A stretch of DNA of 64,000 nucleotides from Streptomyces sp. NRRL S-455 (GTDB lineage: Bacteria; Actinomycetota; Actinomycetes; Streptomycetales; Streptomycetaceae), in assembly GCF_000717875.1 (NCBI RefSeq), contig NZ_JOCT01000025.1:1-64000 (forward strand). The letters are read 5' to 3'. A program made the translations under genes and the position numbers. How positions within the stretch are numbered: position 1 is the first letter of the stretch; each line of letters opens with the position of its first letter. Of this stretch, positions 23,447 through 33,883 are shown in pieces. The notes beneath the pieces are model-generated. The model saw nothing but the letters and a program-made list of their open reading frames with translations, was not told the DNA's origin and made no database searches.

Positions 23447-25568
23447 CCCCCGTCGCCACGCCCTGGCGGGCCGCCGCGCCGCCGTCCTCCCGGGCCAGCC
23501 GGTGCGGCCACCACACCTTCGGGCCGACGTCCAGGAACAGGGACGTCACCAGGACCGAGCGCACGATGAACGTGTCGATGAGGACGCCCAGCGCGACCGC
23601 GAAGCCGATCTCGGCGAAGCCCACCAGCGGGAGGGTGCCGAGGGCGGCGAAGGTGCCGGCCAGGACCAGGCCGGCGGAGGTGATGACCGCGCCGGTGGTG
23701 GCGAGCCCGGTGACCACGCCCGGTCTGGTGCCCTGGCGGGCCGCCTCCTCACGGATGCGGGTGGTCAGGAAGATGTTGTAGTCGATGCCCAGGGCGACCA
23801 GGAAGACGAAGACGAACAGCGGGAAGTCGGTCGCCTCCCCCGCGTAGTCGAACACGTACCGGAAGGCCAGGGCGCTGATGCCCAGCGCCGCCGTGAACGA
23901 CAGGATCACCGTGCCGACCAGCAACAGCGGGGCGATCAGGGCGCGCAGCAGGACACACAGGATCAGCAGGACGACGACCAGCACCAGCGGGATGATCAGC
24001 ACGTTGTCGTGCGTGGTCGCCTCGTCCATGTCCAGCAGAGCGGCCGTACCGCCGCCCACCTGGGCGTCGGCGTCCGGAACCGCGCGCACGGCGTCCCGGA
24101 CGCGCTCCACCGTCTGCTTGGCGGCCTCGCTGTCCGCGGGGGCGGTCATGGTGGCCTCGAAGAGGACCATGCCCTCGTGGATCGGTTTCGTGCCGGGCGG
24201 CAGGCCCAGGGAGGTCGGAACCACGCCCTGCGTACCGGCGACCGTGCGGCCCACCTGCTCGGCCTGCGCCCGGTTGCTCACGATGACCAGGGGATCTCCG
24301 CTGCCCGCCGGGAAGTAGCGCGCCGACACCTCCTGACCGGTGATCGAGTCCGGTTTCCCGGTGAACGCGTCCGCGTTGCCGATGCCCTCCGCGCGCAGCT
24401 GGATCAGGCCCAGCGAGCAGACCGCAAGTACCACCGCCGTCACACCCCACGTCACCCGGGGCCTGCGGGCGATACGGCGGCCCATGCGCGCCCAGACACC
24501 GCGCTCGGTCGGATCGGGGGTGCCGAGGTGCGGGATCACCGGCCAGAAGATCCACCGGCCGAAGATCACCAGCAGGGCGGGGAACAGACTCATCATCGCC
24601 AGCACGGCCACCGCGACGCCGATCGCGGCGACGGGTCCCAGGCTGCTCGTCGAGTTCATCTCGGCGACCAGCAGCACCAGCATGCTCAGCACGACCGTCG
24701 CGCCGGAGGCGAGCACCGCCGGGCCCGCGCGGTGCAGCGCCAGGGCCATCGCCTCGTGCCGGTCCTCGTGCCGGCGCAGTTCTTCCCGGTAGCGGGCGAC
24801 CAGCAACAAGGCATAGTCCGTCCCGGCGCCGAAGACGAGCACCGTGAGGATGCCGGCGCTCTGCCCGTTGACGGTCAGGCCCGCGTGCTCCGCCAGCAGG
24901 TAGATCAGCGCCTGCGCGGTGAACAGCGCGCACACCACCGCGACCAGCGGGACCAGCAGCAGGGTCGGGCTGCGGTACGTGATGAGCAGCATGACGATGA
25001 CGACGGCCATCGCCGCGAACAGCAGCGTCGAGTCGATGCCCTCGAAGGCCTCCGCGAAGTCCGCGGAGGTGCCGCCCGGGCCGGTGACGTGGACAGCCAG
25101 CCCGCCACCGCTCTCGCCGACGTCGTCCCGGATGGAATCGACGGCGGGCGAGAGCCGCTCCCAGCCCTTCTCGTCCATCTTGATCGGCACCCACACCTGC
25201 GCCGCCCGCGGTTCGACCTGCCGGTCGAAGACGGGCCCCCGGGTCTGCGCCCCGATGATGCCGTGGTCACGCAGCTCCTTGAGCTGCCGCACGTCCTCGG
25301 CGATCCGGGCCCGGTCCTGGGCCGTCAGCCCGCTGTCCCGGGCGTAGATCACCACCGCCGGGATCTGCTCCGGCCGGAAGTCCTGCGAGATCTCCAGCAC
25401 CTGTGTGGACTCCGCGGACCCCGGAAGCCAGGACGCGGCGTCGTTGTCCTGCGCGTCGGTGAGCTTCATGGCGAACGGCGTGGCGACGAACAGCACCACC
25501 AGCCACAACACCAGCACCAGCCACTTGGACCGCCGCCCGCAGACGAGGTGCGCGACGCCCTGTTTCAT
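23427..25568 (-). CDS. MMPL/RND-family membrane transporter
   Basis: 713 residues. Two repeats of one long extracytoplasmic loop plus a block of about five further spans give the usual 12-span MMPL layout. The first span is at residues 17-36 (WLVLVLWLVVLFVATPFAM). Such proteins export lipids, siderophores or antibiotics using the proton gradient, but the substrate here is unknown. The ATG at 25568 has GAGGGGGG just upstream and is preferred over a 42-codon extension. Its 3' end overlaps rsmB by 20 bp. Confidence 0.9.
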   Translation of the reverse strand: MKQGVAHLVCGRRSKWLVLVLWLVVLFVATPFAMKLTDAQDNDAASWLPGSAESTQVLEISQDFRPEQIPAVVIYARDSGLTAQDRARIAEDVRQLKELRDHGIIGAQTRGPVFDRQVEPRAAQVWVPIKMDEKGWERLSPAVDSIRDDVGESGGGLAVHVTGPGGTSADFAEAFEGIDSTLLFAAMAVVIVMLLITYRSPTLLLVPLVAVVCALFTAQALIYLLAEHAGLTVNGQSAGILTVLVFGAGTDYALLLVARYREELRRHEDRHEAMALALHRAGPAVLASGATVVLSMLVLLVAEMNSTSSLGPVAAIGVAVAVLAMMSLFPALLVIFGRWIFWPVIPHLGTPDPTERGVWARMGRRIARRPRVTWGVTAVVLAVCSLGLIQLRAEGIGNADAFTGKPDSITGQEVSARYFPAGSGDPLVIVSNRAQAEQVGRTVAGTQGVVPTSLGLPPGTKPIHEGMVLFEATMTAPADSEAAKQTVERVRDAVRAVPDADAQVGGGTAALLDMDEATTHDNVLIIPLVLVVVLLILCVLLRALIAPLLLVGTVILSFTAALGISALAFRYVFDYAGEATDFPLFVFVFLVALGIDYNIFLTTRIREEAARQGTRPGVVTGLATTGAVITSAGLVLAGTFAALGTLPLVGFAEIGFAVALGVLIDTFIVRSVLVTSLFLDVGPKVWWPHRLAREDGGAAARQGVATGVSRSDG

Positions 25569-25595
25569 GGCACCCCCCTCAGCGGAGCCGACCCA

Positions 25596-25640
25596 TAAGG
25601 GGCGCGGGGAACTGCGCGACCAGCCACAGGCGGCCCGCAG
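25596..25640. repeat. Dispersed intergenic repeat (GGGGCGCGGGGAACTGCGCG type)
   Basis: The stretch beginning AAGGGGCGCGGGGAACTGCG and ending GGCGGCCCGCAG matches a short dispersed repeat I know from many streptomycete intergenic regions. It lies in the divergent gap between the MMPL gene and rpe. A variant in inverse orientation is at 58191-58257. Confidence 0.6.
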
Positions 25641-25708
25641 CCAGCGGACGACCAAGGCCACCCGGGACCGCTGTCCACAACCCCCGCAGGGCATGGCAGT
25701 CTTAGGAC

Positions 25709-26395
25709 ATGGCCGTGCAGATCAACCCCAGCATCCTGTCCGCCGACTTCGCCCGCCTCGCGGACGAGGCGAGGGCCGTGGAGGGAGCCGACTGGCTCCA
25801 CGTCGACGTCATGGACAACCATTTCGTCCCGAACCTCACGCTCGGTGTGCCGGTCGTGGAGGCGCTGGCCCGTGCGACGGACACTCCGCTGGACTGCCAT
25901 CTGATGATCGAGGCCCCCGATCGGTGGGCGCCCCAGTACGTGGAGGCGGGGGCCGGTTCCGTCACCTTCCATGTCGAGGCCGCCGCCGCCCCGGTCCGGC
26001 TCGCCCGGGAGATCCGTGCCAAGGGCGCCCGCGCCTCCATGGCGCTGAAGCCCGCGACTCCCATCGAGCCGTACGAGGACCTGCTCCCCGAGCTCGACAT
26101 GCTGCTGATCATGACGGTTGAACCGGGCTTCGGGGGACAGGCCTTCCTCGACATCATGCTTCCTAAGATTCGCCGCACCCGCGAGTTGATCAGCAAGCAC
26201 GGACTGGAGCTCTGGCTCCAGGTCGACGGCGGAGTTTCCGCTTCCACCATCGAGCGGTGCGCGGACGCCGGAGCCGACGTCTTCGTGGCCGGATCGGCGG
26301 TCTACGGGGCAAACGACCCGGCAGAGGCGGTACGTGCACTACGCACACAGGCGGAGGCGACGACCGCCAAGGCCTCCTGGGCCTGCGACCACTGA
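25709..26395 (+). CDS. rpe: Ribulose-phosphate 3-epimerase
   Basis: 228 residues, interconverts ribulose 5-phosphate and xylulose 5-phosphate. It starts [17 protein letters not shown] with the catalytic Ser and Asp region, [16 protein letters not shown] holds metal ligands near residues 33-48, [12 protein letters not shown] follows near 137, and VDGGVS near 175 holds the second catalytic Asp. The ATG has little Shine-Dalgarno; CTTAGGAC directly upstream may serve as a promoter or weak site. Confidence 0.97.
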   Translation: MAVQINPSILSADFARLADEARAVEGADWLHVDVMDNHFVPNLTLGVPVVEALARATDTPLDCHLMIEAPDRWAPQYVEAGAGSVTFHVEAAAAPVRLAREIRAKGARASMALKPATPIEPYEDLLPELDMLLIMTVEPGFGGQAFLDIMLPKIRRTRELISKHGLELWLQVDGGVSASTIERCADAGADVFVAGSAVYGANDPAEAVRALRTQAEATTAKASWACDH

Positions 26396-26497
26396 GCCAC
26401 AGCAAAGTGAACGGCTCTCATCAGGGCTGATCATCCGCGCCGGATCTGCAAGGATGAACGGCGAATCCAGAGTGTGAACAGCAGTGAGGAGATCGCC

Positions 26498-27517
26498 GTG
26501 TCGGGTATGTCGGCGGGCCGGTCAGCCATGCGGATGGGACCCGCTGAGCTGGTGCAGGCGGCGGCCATGGCCCGCCGCTTCTACCTCGAGGGCAAGTCCA
26601 AGATCCAGATCGCTGAGGAGTTCGGCGTCAGCCGCTTCAAGGTGGCCCGGGTCCTGGAGACCGCCCTCGAACGGGACCTCGTACGTATCGAGATCCGTGT
26701 GCCTGCGGAGCTGGACGCCGAGCGCTCGGACGCGCTCCGCGCCCGCTACGGCCTCAGGCACGCCGTCGTGGTCGAGTCCCCGGCCGAGGCCGAGGAGACG
26801 CCCGACCCCGAGAACCTGGGAGAAGTGGCCGCCGATCTGCTCGGCGAACTGGTCAACGAAGGTGATGTGCTGGGCCTGGCCTGGGGCCGCTCCACCATCC
26901 ACATGGCGGCGGCGCTCGACCGGCTGCCGCCCTGCACGGTGGTGCAGCTGACGGGCGTGTACGACGCCGGGACCGCCGAGCGCGGCTCCGTCGAGGCGGT
27001 GCGCCGCGCCGCGCAGGTGTCCGGCGGCGACGCCCACCCCATCTACGCGCCGATGCTGCTGCCCGACGCGGCCACGGCCTCGGCACTACGCAACCAGACG
27101 GGGATCGCCCGGGCCTTCGAGCACTTCGACAAGGTCACCGTCGCCTGTGTCTCCATCGGCTCCTGGGAGCCGGGCATCTCCACGGTGCACGACATGCTCA
27201 CCGAGGAGGAGCGCGCGCACTACGCCTCCCTCGGTGTCGCCGCCGAGATGTCCGCGCACCTCTTCGACGCCGAGGGCCGCCGGGTCGGCCGGGATCTGGG
27301 CGAGCGGTGCATCACCGTCAAGGCCGACCAGCTGCGCCGGATCCCCGAGGTCGTCGCGATCGCGGGCGGGCAGCGCAAGGGGCCCGCGATCGACGCGGTG
27401 CTGCGCTCCGGGCTGGTCACCAGCCTGGTGACGGACACCTCGGCCGCGGACTACCTGATGACGGCCGGCCCGTCGCCGAAGTCCGCCTTCAACCGGGCCG
27501 ACCCGGACGGAGCCTGA
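26498..27517 (+). CDS. SorC/DeoR-type sugar-binding transcriptional regulator
   Basis: 339 residues. The N-terminal helix-turn-helix (KSKIQIAEEFGVSRFKVARVL, about residues 33-53) is followed by a long SorC sugar-phosphate-binding domain, with the typical LGLAWGRSTIHMAAAL and VRGLGE-like EAVRRAAQVSGG regions. The GTG at 26498 has GAGGAG six bases before it, while the in-frame GTG at 26474 has no site. Next to rpe it may sense a pentose phosphate, which is inference. Confidence 0.9.
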   Translation: MSGMSAGRSAMRMGPAELVQAAAMARRFYLEGKSKIQIAEEFGVSRFKVARVLETALERDLVRIEIRVPAELDAERSDALRARYGLRHAVVVESPAEAEETPDPENLGEVAADLLGELVNEGDVLGLAWGRSTIHMAAALDRLPPCTVVQLTGVYDAGTAERGSVEAVRRAAQVSGGDAHPIYAPMLLPDAATASALRNQTGIARAFEHFDKVTVACVSIGSWEPGISTVHDMLTEEERAHYASLGVAAEMSAHLFDAEGRRVGRDLGERCITVKADQLRRIPEVVAIAGGQRKGPAIDAVLRSGLVTSLVTDTSAADYLMTAGPSPKSAFNRADPDGA

Positions 27518-27520
27518 CGA

Positions 27521-27895
27521 GTGGAGAGCACGTCGCACGGGGTGCCGGACGACCCGGCGGGCAGGATCGTGGTCGTCCTGGACCTCGACGGGGTCACGGA
27601 CAAGGCGGGCCTCATGGACCGCTGCGCCCGTGACCTGGCACTGCCCGAGTGGTTCGGCCGCAACTGGGACGCCCTCGCCGACAGCCTGTCCGACCCCGAC
27701 CTGTGGCCCGAGGGCGCTCAGGAGCGGGGGCTGCTGGTCGTCGTCGTGGGCTGGCGGAAGTACGCCGCGACGCGGCCCGAGGAGTGGGAGGTCGCCGAGG
27801 AGATCTTCGCCGAGGCGACGGACCGGGGCCCGGGCCTCTTCGTCACCCTCGGCCTTGGAGAATCCTCCAAGCAGGCCCCTGACCAGCCTGGATGA
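27521..27895 (+). CDS. Barstar-family protein (orphan)
   Basis: 124 residues. The central part VVVLDLDGVTDKAGLMDRCA followed by LPEWFGRNWDALADSLSDP (about residues 40-58) is the barstar signature. Barstar proteins inhibit barnase-type ribonucleases by covering the active site with an acidic helix. No barnase or toxin gene is visible in the window. The GTG lies four bases after the regulator stop, so the two are probably in one operon. Its target is unknown. Confidence 0.85.
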   Translation: MESTSHGVPDDPAGRIVVVLDLDGVTDKAGLMDRCARDLALPEWFGRNWDALADSLSDPDLWPEGAQERGLLVVVVGWRKYAATRPEEWEVAEEIFAEATDRGPGLFVTLGLGESSKQAPDQPG

Positions 27896-29446
<1,551 letters not shown>

Positions 29447-29464
29447 CTCCCAGCATCCCGTCGC

Positions 29465-29508
29465 ACGGCCCCCGTCGACCCGCTCCGCGGGAATGCGGGG
29501 GCCGTTTT
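29465..29508 (+). terminator. guaB1 terminator
   Basis: Outer arms ACGGCCCCC (29465-29473) and GGGGGCCGT (29497-29505) with an inner GC-rich stem, followed by TTTT. One of the few hairpins in the window with a T-run. Confidence 0.85.
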
Positions 29509-29553
29509 CCTGGCTCATCGGCGTGATCGTCAAGCCCCTCCGACGTCGTCTCG

Positions 29554-29654
29554 CGCAACGGTCGACAGGCATCCCGCAACGAAAACCCGCGGAGTTCGGA
29601 GCAACGCAACGATCTTGCGGGTATGCGCAAGGTTGCTGCATTTCACCAGCAACG
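29554..29654 (+). promoter_or_regulatory. CGCAACG box cluster upstream of the permease-AsnC operon
   Basis: CGCAACG occurs at 29554, 29575 and 29605, with centres 21 and 30 bp apart. The third box forms a perfect inverted repeat CGCAA-N5-TTGCG at 29605-29619. Related GCGCAAGG and GCAACG sequences follow at 29625 and 29649. TAGGCT at 29665-29670 may be the -10. Phased boxes of this kind fit wrapping by an Lrp/AsnC protein, and the adjacent AsnC gene is the obvious candidate. Confidence 0.6.
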
Positions 29655-29774
29655 CCGATCCTCGTAGGCTGTCGCCTCGTACGTGGCGTGGCGGGGACTC
29701 CGCTCGGTGGGTCCCTGCTCAAGGGCGCCGCCGTTCCCTGCCGCCCTGACCGGCAGCGATGAAGGAGCCAGCGC

Positions 29775-31244
29775 GTGCTCGACCAAGGCGCACCCCCGCA
29801 GAACCCAGGCCAGACCGCCGTATCCGCCTCCCCCGGCATCGGCGCGCGCCTCATGCGTCGTAAGCCCGTGGAACACCTGGTCGCAGAGGGCGGCCAGGGC
29901 GAAGGAGGGTCGCTGCGGCGCTCCCTCGGGCTGTGGCAGCTCACCATGATCAGCATCGGTGCCACCCTCGGCACCGGCATCTTCGTCGTCCTCGGCGAGG
30001 CCGTGCCCAAGGCGGGCCCGGCCGTCACGCTCGCCTTCGTCATCGCCGGTCTCACCGCCCTGTTCTCGGCCCTGTCCTACGCCGAGCTCGCGGGCACCAT
30101 CCCGGTCTCCGGCTCCTCGTACTCGTATGCGTACGCAACGATGGGCGAGCTGATCGCCTGGATCTGCGGCTGGTGCCTGGTCCTGGAGTACGGCGTCTCG
30201 GTCGCCGCCGTCGCCGTCGGCTGGGGCGAGTACCTCAACGAACTTCTCGACGGGACGATAGGCGTCACCATCCCGGCGGCCCTGTCCGCTCCGCCCGGTG
30301 ACGGCGGTGTCTTCAACCTGCCCGCGCTGATCGTCGTCCTCCTCGCCATGGCGTTCCTGCTGGGCGGTGCCCGCGAGTCCGCTCGCGCCAACACCGTCAT
30401 GGTCATCGTGAAGATCGGGGCGCTGGTGATGTTCTGCGCCATCGGTGTGCAGGGCTTCCGCTCCGGCAACTACGAGAACTTCATGCCGCTCGGCATGGCC
30501 GGCGTGAGCGCCGCGGGTGCGACCCTGTTCTTCTCCTACATCGGCTTCGACGCCGCCTCCACCGCCGGTGAGGAGGCGAAGAACGCCCAGCGCGACCTGC
30601 CCCGCGCGATCATGCTGTCGCTGGTCATCGTCACCGCCCTGTACGTGCTCGTCGCGGCCGTCGCGGTCGGCGCCAAGCCCTGGAAGAACTTCACCGACTC
30701 CGAGGCCGCCCTCGCCCAGATCATGCGCGAGGTCACCGGGCAGACCTTCTGGGGCACCCTGCTGGCGTTCTGCGCCGTCATCGCCATCGCGAGCGTCGTC
30801 CTGACCGTGCTGTACGGCCAGACCCGCATCCTCTTCGCCATGTCCCGCGACGGACTGGTGCCCAAGGTGTTCGCCAGGGTCCACCCGAAGACCGGCACGC
30901 CCCGCGCCAACACCCTGATCGTCTCGCTGTTCTGCGGTGTCCTGGCCGCCGCGATCCCGCTCGGACAGCTCGCCGACGCCACCAGCATCGGCACCCTGTT
31001 CGCCTTCGCGCTGGTCAACGTGGCCGTCGTGGTGCTGCGCTGGACCCGGCCGGACATGCCGCGCACCTTCCGGGTGCCGCTCTCCCCGGTCATGCCGGCG
31101 CTGGGCTTCGGCTTCTGCCTGTGGATGATGGGCAGCCTGCCGGCCATCACCTGGGTGGTCTTCGGCGTCTGGATGGCCGCCGGGCTCGTGTTCTACTTCG
31201 GGTACGGCTATCGCCGTTCCCGACTCGCACCATCCGAGAAGTGA
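29775..31244 (+). CDS. APC-family amino acid permease, probably cationic amino acids
   Basis: 489 residues with 12-14 hydrophobic spans. The first span motif ISIGATLGTGIFVVLGEAVP (near residues 57-76) is the APC-superfamily substrate and sodium/proton site. SYIGFDAASTAGEEAKNAQRDLPRAI near 255 is typical of the CAT (cationic amino acid transporter) subgroup. It is followed ten bases later by an AsnC regulator. With the DavAB-like enzymes downstream, lysine is the inferred substrate. GTG start with GAAGGAG nine bases upstream. Confidence 0.88.
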   Translation: MLDQGAPPQNPGQTAVSASPGIGARLMRRKPVEHLVAEGGQGEGGSLRRSLGLWQLTMISIGATLGTGIFVVLGEAVPKAGPAVTLAFVIAGLTALFSALSYAELAGTIPVSGSSYSYAYATMGELIAWICGWCLVLEYGVSVAAVAVGWGEYLNELLDGTIGVTIPAALSAPPGDGGVFNLPALIVVLLAMAFLLGGARESARANTVMVIVKIGALVMFCAIGVQGFRSGNYENFMPLGMAGVSAAGATLFFSYIGFDAASTAGEEAKNAQRDLPRAIMLSLVIVTALYVLVAAVAVGAKPWKNFTDSEAALAQIMREVTGQTFWGTLLAFCAVIAIASVVLTVLYGQTRILFAMSRDGLVPKVFARVHPKTGTPRANTLIVSLFCGVLAAAIPLGQLADATSIGTLFAFALVNVAVVVLRWTRPDMPRTFRVPLSPVMPALGFGFCLWMMGSLPAITWVVFGVWMAAGLVFYFGYGYRRSRLAPSEK

Positions 31245-31254
31245 TCGACCCACA

Positions 31255-31707
31255 GTGCTGAACGATCTCGACGAACGCATCGTGCACGCCCTCGCCGAGG
31301 ACGCCCGCCGCTCCTACGCCGACATCGGCCAACTGGTCGGGCTGTCCGCGCCCGCCGTGAAACGGCGCGTGGACCGGCTGCGCGCCACCGGAGCCATCAC
31401 CGGCTTCACCGTACGGGTGGACCCGGGCGCCCTCGGCTGGCAGACCGAGGGGTTCGTCGAGATCTACTGCCGCGGCAACACCTCCCCGGAGACCATCCAG
31501 CGCGGCCTGGAGCGTTACCAGGAGGTCGTGGCCGCCTCCACCGTCACCGGGGACGCGGACGCGATCGCCCAGGTCTTCGCCTCCGACATGCGGCACTTCG
31601 AACGGGTCCTGGAGCGGATCGCCGGGGAGCCGTTCGTCGAGCGGACCAAGTCCGTGCTCGTCCTGTCGCCGCTGTTGCGGCGCTTCTCGTCGGGATCGCC
31701 CACGTAA
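31255..31707 (+). CDS. Lrp/AsnC-family transcriptional regulator
   Basis: 150 residues. The N-terminal HTH (SYADIGQLVGLSAPAVKRRVDRL, about residues 20-42) and a C-terminal RAM amino-acid-binding domain with the VTGDADAIAQVFASDM stretch near 98-113 define the family. It lies ten bases after the permease, so both are probably one transcript. It is a likely regulator of the CGCAACG-box promoters at 29.6 and 33.8 kb. Confidence 0.92.
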   Translation: MLNDLDERIVHALAEDARRSYADIGQLVGLSAPAVKRRVDRLRATGAITGFTVRVDPGALGWQTEGFVEIYCRGNTSPETIQRGLERYQEVVAASTVTGDADAIAQVFASDMRHFERVLERIAGEPFVERTKSVLVLSPLLRRFSSGSPT

Positions 31708-31843
31708 TCCACGGGACGATCCGCCGGTCAGCCCCTAGCATCGGGGGCATGACCTGGCGACATTGATCCACCAGCCGCGCCTCCCGAGGGCCGCCTCGGA
31801 CGCCGTACCCCCGGCATCCGATCCGTCCCTGCGGGAAGGCCTC

Positions 31844-33040
31844 ATGACACTCTCACCTGCACGCGTGCCCGCCACCGGCGTCCGGCGGCTGACCACCACG
31901 CTGTACGGCTACGCGTTCCTCGACGACTTCGTCCTGCTCTACCCGGTGTACGCGCTGCTGTTCGCCGACGCCGGCATGTCGCTCTGGCAGATCTCCTCCC
32001 TGTTCGCCCTGTGGTCGATCACCTCGGTCGTGCTGGAAGTGCCCTCCGGCGCCTGGGCCGACGCCGTGTCGCGTCGCCGGCTGCTGTGGATCGGCCCGTT
32101 GCTCACCGCCGCCGGCTTCGCGCTGTGGGTGGCCGTCCCGTCGTACGGGGCCTTCGCGGTCGGCTTCGTCCTGTGGGGTGCGGGCGGGGCGCTCGGCTCG
32201 GGCGCGCTGGAGGCGCTGGTCTACGACGAGCTGGACCGGCTCGGCGCCGCAGACCGGTACGCGCGGGTCATGGGCCGGGCCCGGGCCGCACGGCTGCTGG
32301 GCACCGTGGCCGCCACCGGCCTCGCGGGGCCCGTTCTCGCCGAGGGCGGCTACGCGGCCGTCGGTGCCGCCAGCTTCGTGGCCTGTGTGCTGACCGCCGT
32401 CACCGCGACCCGGTTCCCCGAGCACCGGGTGCGGCCGGAGTCCGCCGGCGACAGCTGGGCGACGACCCTGCGGACCGGACTCGCCGAGGTTCGCGGGGAC
32501 CGTTCGGTGCGGGGCGCCCTGCTGTTGGTCCCGGCCGTCGCCGCGGTGTGGGGCGCGCTCGACGAGTACACCCCCCTGCTGGTCCGGGACATCGGTGTCG
32601 CCGAGGCGACGGTGCCCTACCTGATCATGCTGATCTGGGCCGGCGTCACCGTCGGCAGCCTCCTGGCCGGACCGGCCGAGCGCCTCGGCACGACAGGGCT
32701 CGCGGCACTCCTCGCGGGTGCCGCACTCGCCCTGGCCGTCGGCGCCGCGGCCCGCTCACTGGCCGGTGTCGCCCTCGTGAGCCTCGCCCTCGCCGGGTTC
32801 CAGCTGGCCGAGGTGCTCGCCGACGTCCGCCTCCAGCACCGTATCGGCGAGTCCCGCCGGGCCACGCTCACCTCCGTGGCGAGCCTGGGCACCGAGCTGG
32901 CCACCGTCGCCACGTTCGGCGGGTACGCGCTGCTCGGCACGGACCTGGCGCACAGCACGGTCTTCGCGGTGCTGGCGGTTCCCTACGGCGTGACGGCCCT
33001 GGCGCTGGTCAGAGCTCGGGCTGCCACGGCACGACCGTGA
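31844..33040 (+). CDS. MFS transporter
   Basis: 398 residues, 12 predicted spans. LEVPSGAWADAVSRRRLLWIG near residue 66 is the family A motif between spans 2 and 3. The ATG at 31844 is chosen because GGGAAGG precedes it by five bases. The upstream 27 in-frame codons are not membrane-protein-like. The substrate is unknown. The 3' end overlaps the convergent secreted-protein gene by 32 bp. Confidence 0.88.
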   Translation: MTLSPARVPATGVRRLTTTLYGYAFLDDFVLLYPVYALLFADAGMSLWQISSLFALWSITSVVLEVPSGAWADAVSRRRLLWIGPLLTAAGFALWVAVPSYGAFAVGFVLWGAGGALGSGALEALVYDELDRLGAADRYARVMGRARAARLLGTVAATGLAGPVLAEGGYAAVGAASFVACVLTAVTATRFPEHRVRPESAGDSWATTLRTGLAEVRGDRSVRGALLLVPAVAAVWGALDEYTPLLVRDIGVAEATVPYLIMLIWAGVTVGSLLAGPAERLGTTGLAALLAGAALALAVGAAARSLAGVALVSLALAGFQLAEVLADVRLQHRIGESRRATLTSVASLGTELATVATFGGYALLGTDLAHSTVFAVLAVPYGVTALALVRARAATARP

Positions 33041-33584
33041 AGTCGCCCGTCCCCTTCCTGACCTTCTCGAAGGGGGCGGAGCTCACGCACCGGGGCGGCT
33101 CGTTTCCCTCGCCGGGACGGCCCGTCGAGGCCCAGCTGTAGCCGAGCCGGTCGTGCCGGCCGAGGTCGTGGACGGTGACGCCGACCCGCTCGCCCTCGGC
33201 GCCCGGCAGGTCGGATTCGGTGATGACACCCGAGACGACGGCCACCTTGCCGCCGGTGAGCAGGCAGTCGACCTTGACCTCGGCCCGGGCGCCGGCGCCG
33301 TTCAGGTAGTGGCTGAACTCGAAGGTGCCGGTGGCCTTCATCGGGTCGGCCTTGTCCTTCGCGGCCAGGTGCGCGTCGAAGGAGAAGGTGATGTCGTCCC
33401 CGGCCGAGCGGTACAGCTTGGCGGTACCGGTGAGAGACGCGGCCTCCCGCTGCCGGGGCGCGTCGGACGCGGTAGTGGCCGCCTCCCGCTGCCGGGGCGC
33501 GTCCGATGCGGTCGCGGCCGAGGTCACCCCGGCGGTGAGCAGCAGTGCGGAGCCGAGCACGACGATCTTCGTACGGCGCTTCAT
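33009..33584 (-). CDS. Secreted protein of unknown function with an N-terminal duplicated peptide
   Basis: 191 residues. The N terminus MKRRTKIVVLGSALLLTAGV and a following ATA site look like a Sec signal peptide. Directly after it the sequence SDAPRQREA occurs twice in tandem, from a 39-bp DNA repeat. The rest, from about residue 50, is a beta-rich domain with two cysteines that I do not recognise. It overlaps the MFS gene 3' end by 32 bp. Upstream lies the davA promoter region. Confidence 0.8.
   Translation of the reverse strand: MKRRTKIVVLGSALLLTAGVTSAATASDAPRQREAATTASDAPRQREAASLTGTAKLYRSAGDDITFSFDAHLAAKDKADPMKATGTFEFSHYLNGAGARAEVKVDCLLTGGKVAVVSGVITESDLPGAEGERVGVTVHDLGRHDRLGYSWASTGRPGEGNEPPRCVSSAPFEKVRKGTGDFTVVPWQPEL
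33442..33519 (-). repeat. 39-bp tandem duplication inside the secreted-protein gene
   Basis: Two copies with period 39 bp (33442-33480 and 33481-33519), nearly identical, encode two 13-residue units containing SDAPRQREA just after the signal peptide. They differ at a few positions, so the duplication is not brand new. Confidence 0.85.
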
Positions 33585-33740
33585 TTCGGTCCTTTCCGCA
33601 GGTCGAGTGGACAGCCCCTACTCTCCTGGCCCGGTGCGGCCTGGACATCGCGCTCAGGGCGGGACCCCACCTCCGCCGAGCGGCGGGGAAGAGGAGACGG
33701 ACCGGGGCTTCGAGGAGGAGCCGCGCTACGGCTCCGGTCG

Positions 33741-33801
33741 CGCAACGAATCGCCGTCCGACGCCCGGAGCACGCAACGAACCGTTCACCGGCGCGCAACG
33801 G
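33741..33801 (+). promoter_or_regulatory. CGCAACG box cluster upstream of the davA-like gene
   Basis: CGCAACGAA at 33741 and 33772 and CGCAACGG at 33794, spaced 31 and 22 bp. This mirrors the 21 and 30 bp spacing of the same boxes upstream of the permease at 29554-29611. The cluster ends 83 bp before the ATG at 33884. Confidence 0.6.
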
Positions 33802-33883
33802 CTCCTTCTTGTCCCCCCTGGTCAGCCGCCCGTACCGTCTACGTGGCCCCTCCAACCACCCTTCCGCCCGGTGAGGAACACGC

